From NCBI GenBank assembly GCA_945885485.1, contig CAMCYT010000155.1, positions 1 to 6,230 of the forward strand: a stretch of 6,230 bases of DNA, written 5' to 3'. The position numbers and the translations under genes were made by a program. Within the stretch, counting starts at the first letter, position 1; each line of letters starts with the position of its first letter. Origin of the DNA: Prosthecobacter debontii. GTDB lineage: Bacteria; Verrucomicrobiota; Verrucomicrobiia; Verrucomicrobiales; Akkermansiaceae. A model generated the notes under the pieces. The model saw nothing but the letters and a program-made list of their open reading frames with translations. It was not told where the DNA came from and did not search any database. This document shows positions 5,664 through 6,230 of the stretch, piece by piece.

Positions 5664-6230
5664 ATGCCGTCTTCTAAAAGCGCCTCCATCAAGACCTCAC
5701 GCAGCTCTATTGTGTTGGGTCACGTCGCTGCTTTTGCAATGAAACTTTGGAGCATGACCCTCCGCTACAACGTCAACGGTCACTCCGGCATCGTCCAACC
5801 TGAGATCGACCCCAAACCCGTCATCTTCGCGCTCTGGCACAATCGCATATTCACTATGCCTCCTATTTGGCGACTTACCGGTGGAAAAAACCGCTCAACC
5901 GTAGTTCTAACAAGCGCCAGCAGAGATGGCACCACTCTCTCCACAGCCATGGAAGCCTTCGGCATCGGCTCCATCCGCGGTTCATCATCTCGCCGCGCCG
6001 TCGCCGCATTGATTGGGATGAAAAAAGCCATCCAAGAAGGCAAAGACGTCTGCGTCACCCCAGACGGCCCCAAAGGCCCCCGCTACCAAATCCAGCCGGG
6101 CCTCTTGAAAATCGCTCAATCTACCGGCTCGGACATCATTCCCATACACATCCAATACAGCTCTGCTTGGCGGCTCTACTCATGGGACCGCTTCGTCCTC
6201 CCCAAACCTTTAAGCAAAGTCACCGTCACT
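5664..6230 (+). CDS. DUF374 lysophospholipid acyltransferase-like protein, 3' end beyond window
   Basis: The frame is open from ATG 5664 to the right edge (189 codons shown), so the C-terminus is missing. It matches the DUF374 family, distant relatives of LpxL/PlsC acyltransferases. Landmarks are FALWHNR (55-61), LTSASRDGTTL (82-92, an S-x-S-x-D-G block), FGIGSIRGSSSRRAVAAL (99-116), VTPDGPKGPRY (131-141), PGLLKIAQSTGSDIIPI (145-161) and SWDRFVLPKPLS (173-184). A hydrophobic N-terminal segment around 16-30 may anchor it to the inner membrane. Family knowledge suggests acyl transfer to a lipid or lipid A precursor, but the substrate is not established. ATG 5664 is the earliest start after the rhaB stop (20 bp away). 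ATGs at codons 26 and 31 are alternatives. Only a weak GGA (5651-5653) lies upstream. The spacing suggests co-transcription with rhaB, without an evident metabolic link. Confidence 0.88.
   Translation, partial: MPSSKSASIKTSRSSIVLGHVAAFAMKLWSMTLRYNVNGHSGIVQPEIDPKPVIFALWHNRIFTMPPIWRLTGGKNRSTVVLTSASRDGTTLSTAMEAFGIGSIRGSSSRRAVAALIGMKKAIQEGKDVCVTPDGPKGPRYQIQPGLLKIAQSTGSDIIPIHIQYSSAWRLYSWDRFVLPKPLSKVTVT

Noticed and set aside
5780..6073. 97-codon minus-strand frame
   Set aside because: It is antisense to the DUF374 acyltransferase motifs, which are clear on the plus strand.
1..6230. Search for a defence island, mobile element, CRISPR array or RNA gene
   Set aside because: No repeat-spacer pattern, transposase, integrase, attachment-site pair or tRNA/rRNA-like stretch is seen. 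Gaps are all under 150 bp and the genes are metabolic or membrane functions.

Overview
The window is ordinary bacterial chromosome of about 50% GC with dense genes and short gaps. I infer a member of the PVC superphylum, most likely Verrucomicrobiota. The evidence is the C-terminus of a large secreted PQQ/heme-type protein of a kind abundant in Planctomycetes and Verrucomicrobia, a DR2241-like fused chelatase, a DUF374 acyltransferase, and the near absence of Shine-Dalgarno sequences. No rRNA, tRNA, CRISPR array, insertion sequence, phage gene or clear terminator is visible.

Layout. Positions 1-752 (+) hold the last ~249 codons of a large secreted dehydrogenase-like protein whose beginning lies before the window. 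Two minus-strand genes converge on it: a 71-residue two-helix membrane protein (814-1029) and a cold-shock-domain/DUF1294 membrane protein (1122-1787). A 149-bp divergent gap (1788-1936) follows. It contains a perfect 10-bp palindrome next to a perfect tandem 12-bp repeat and is the best candidate regulatory region in the window.

From 1937 onward all genes point right with small gaps (45, 38 and 20 bp) and may be co-transcribed. They are a two-CbiX-domain chelatase with a C-terminal cysteine cluster of the DR2241 type (1937-3454), a type II beta-carbonic anhydrase (3500-4114), a rhamnulokinase (4153-5643, GTG start), and a DUF374 lysophospholipid acyltransferase-like protein cut by the right edge (5664-6230).

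The four rightward genes belong to different processes: tetrapyrrole metallation, CO2/bicarbonate balance, L-rhamnose catabolism and lipid/LPS acylation. I see no obvious single pathway joining them and no evidence of a new defence or mobile system. The least explained features are the chelatase with its asymmetric histidines and iron-sulfur domain, the repeat-bearing divergent gap, and a tiny SD-preceded four-codon reading frame ahead of the carbonic anhydrase.
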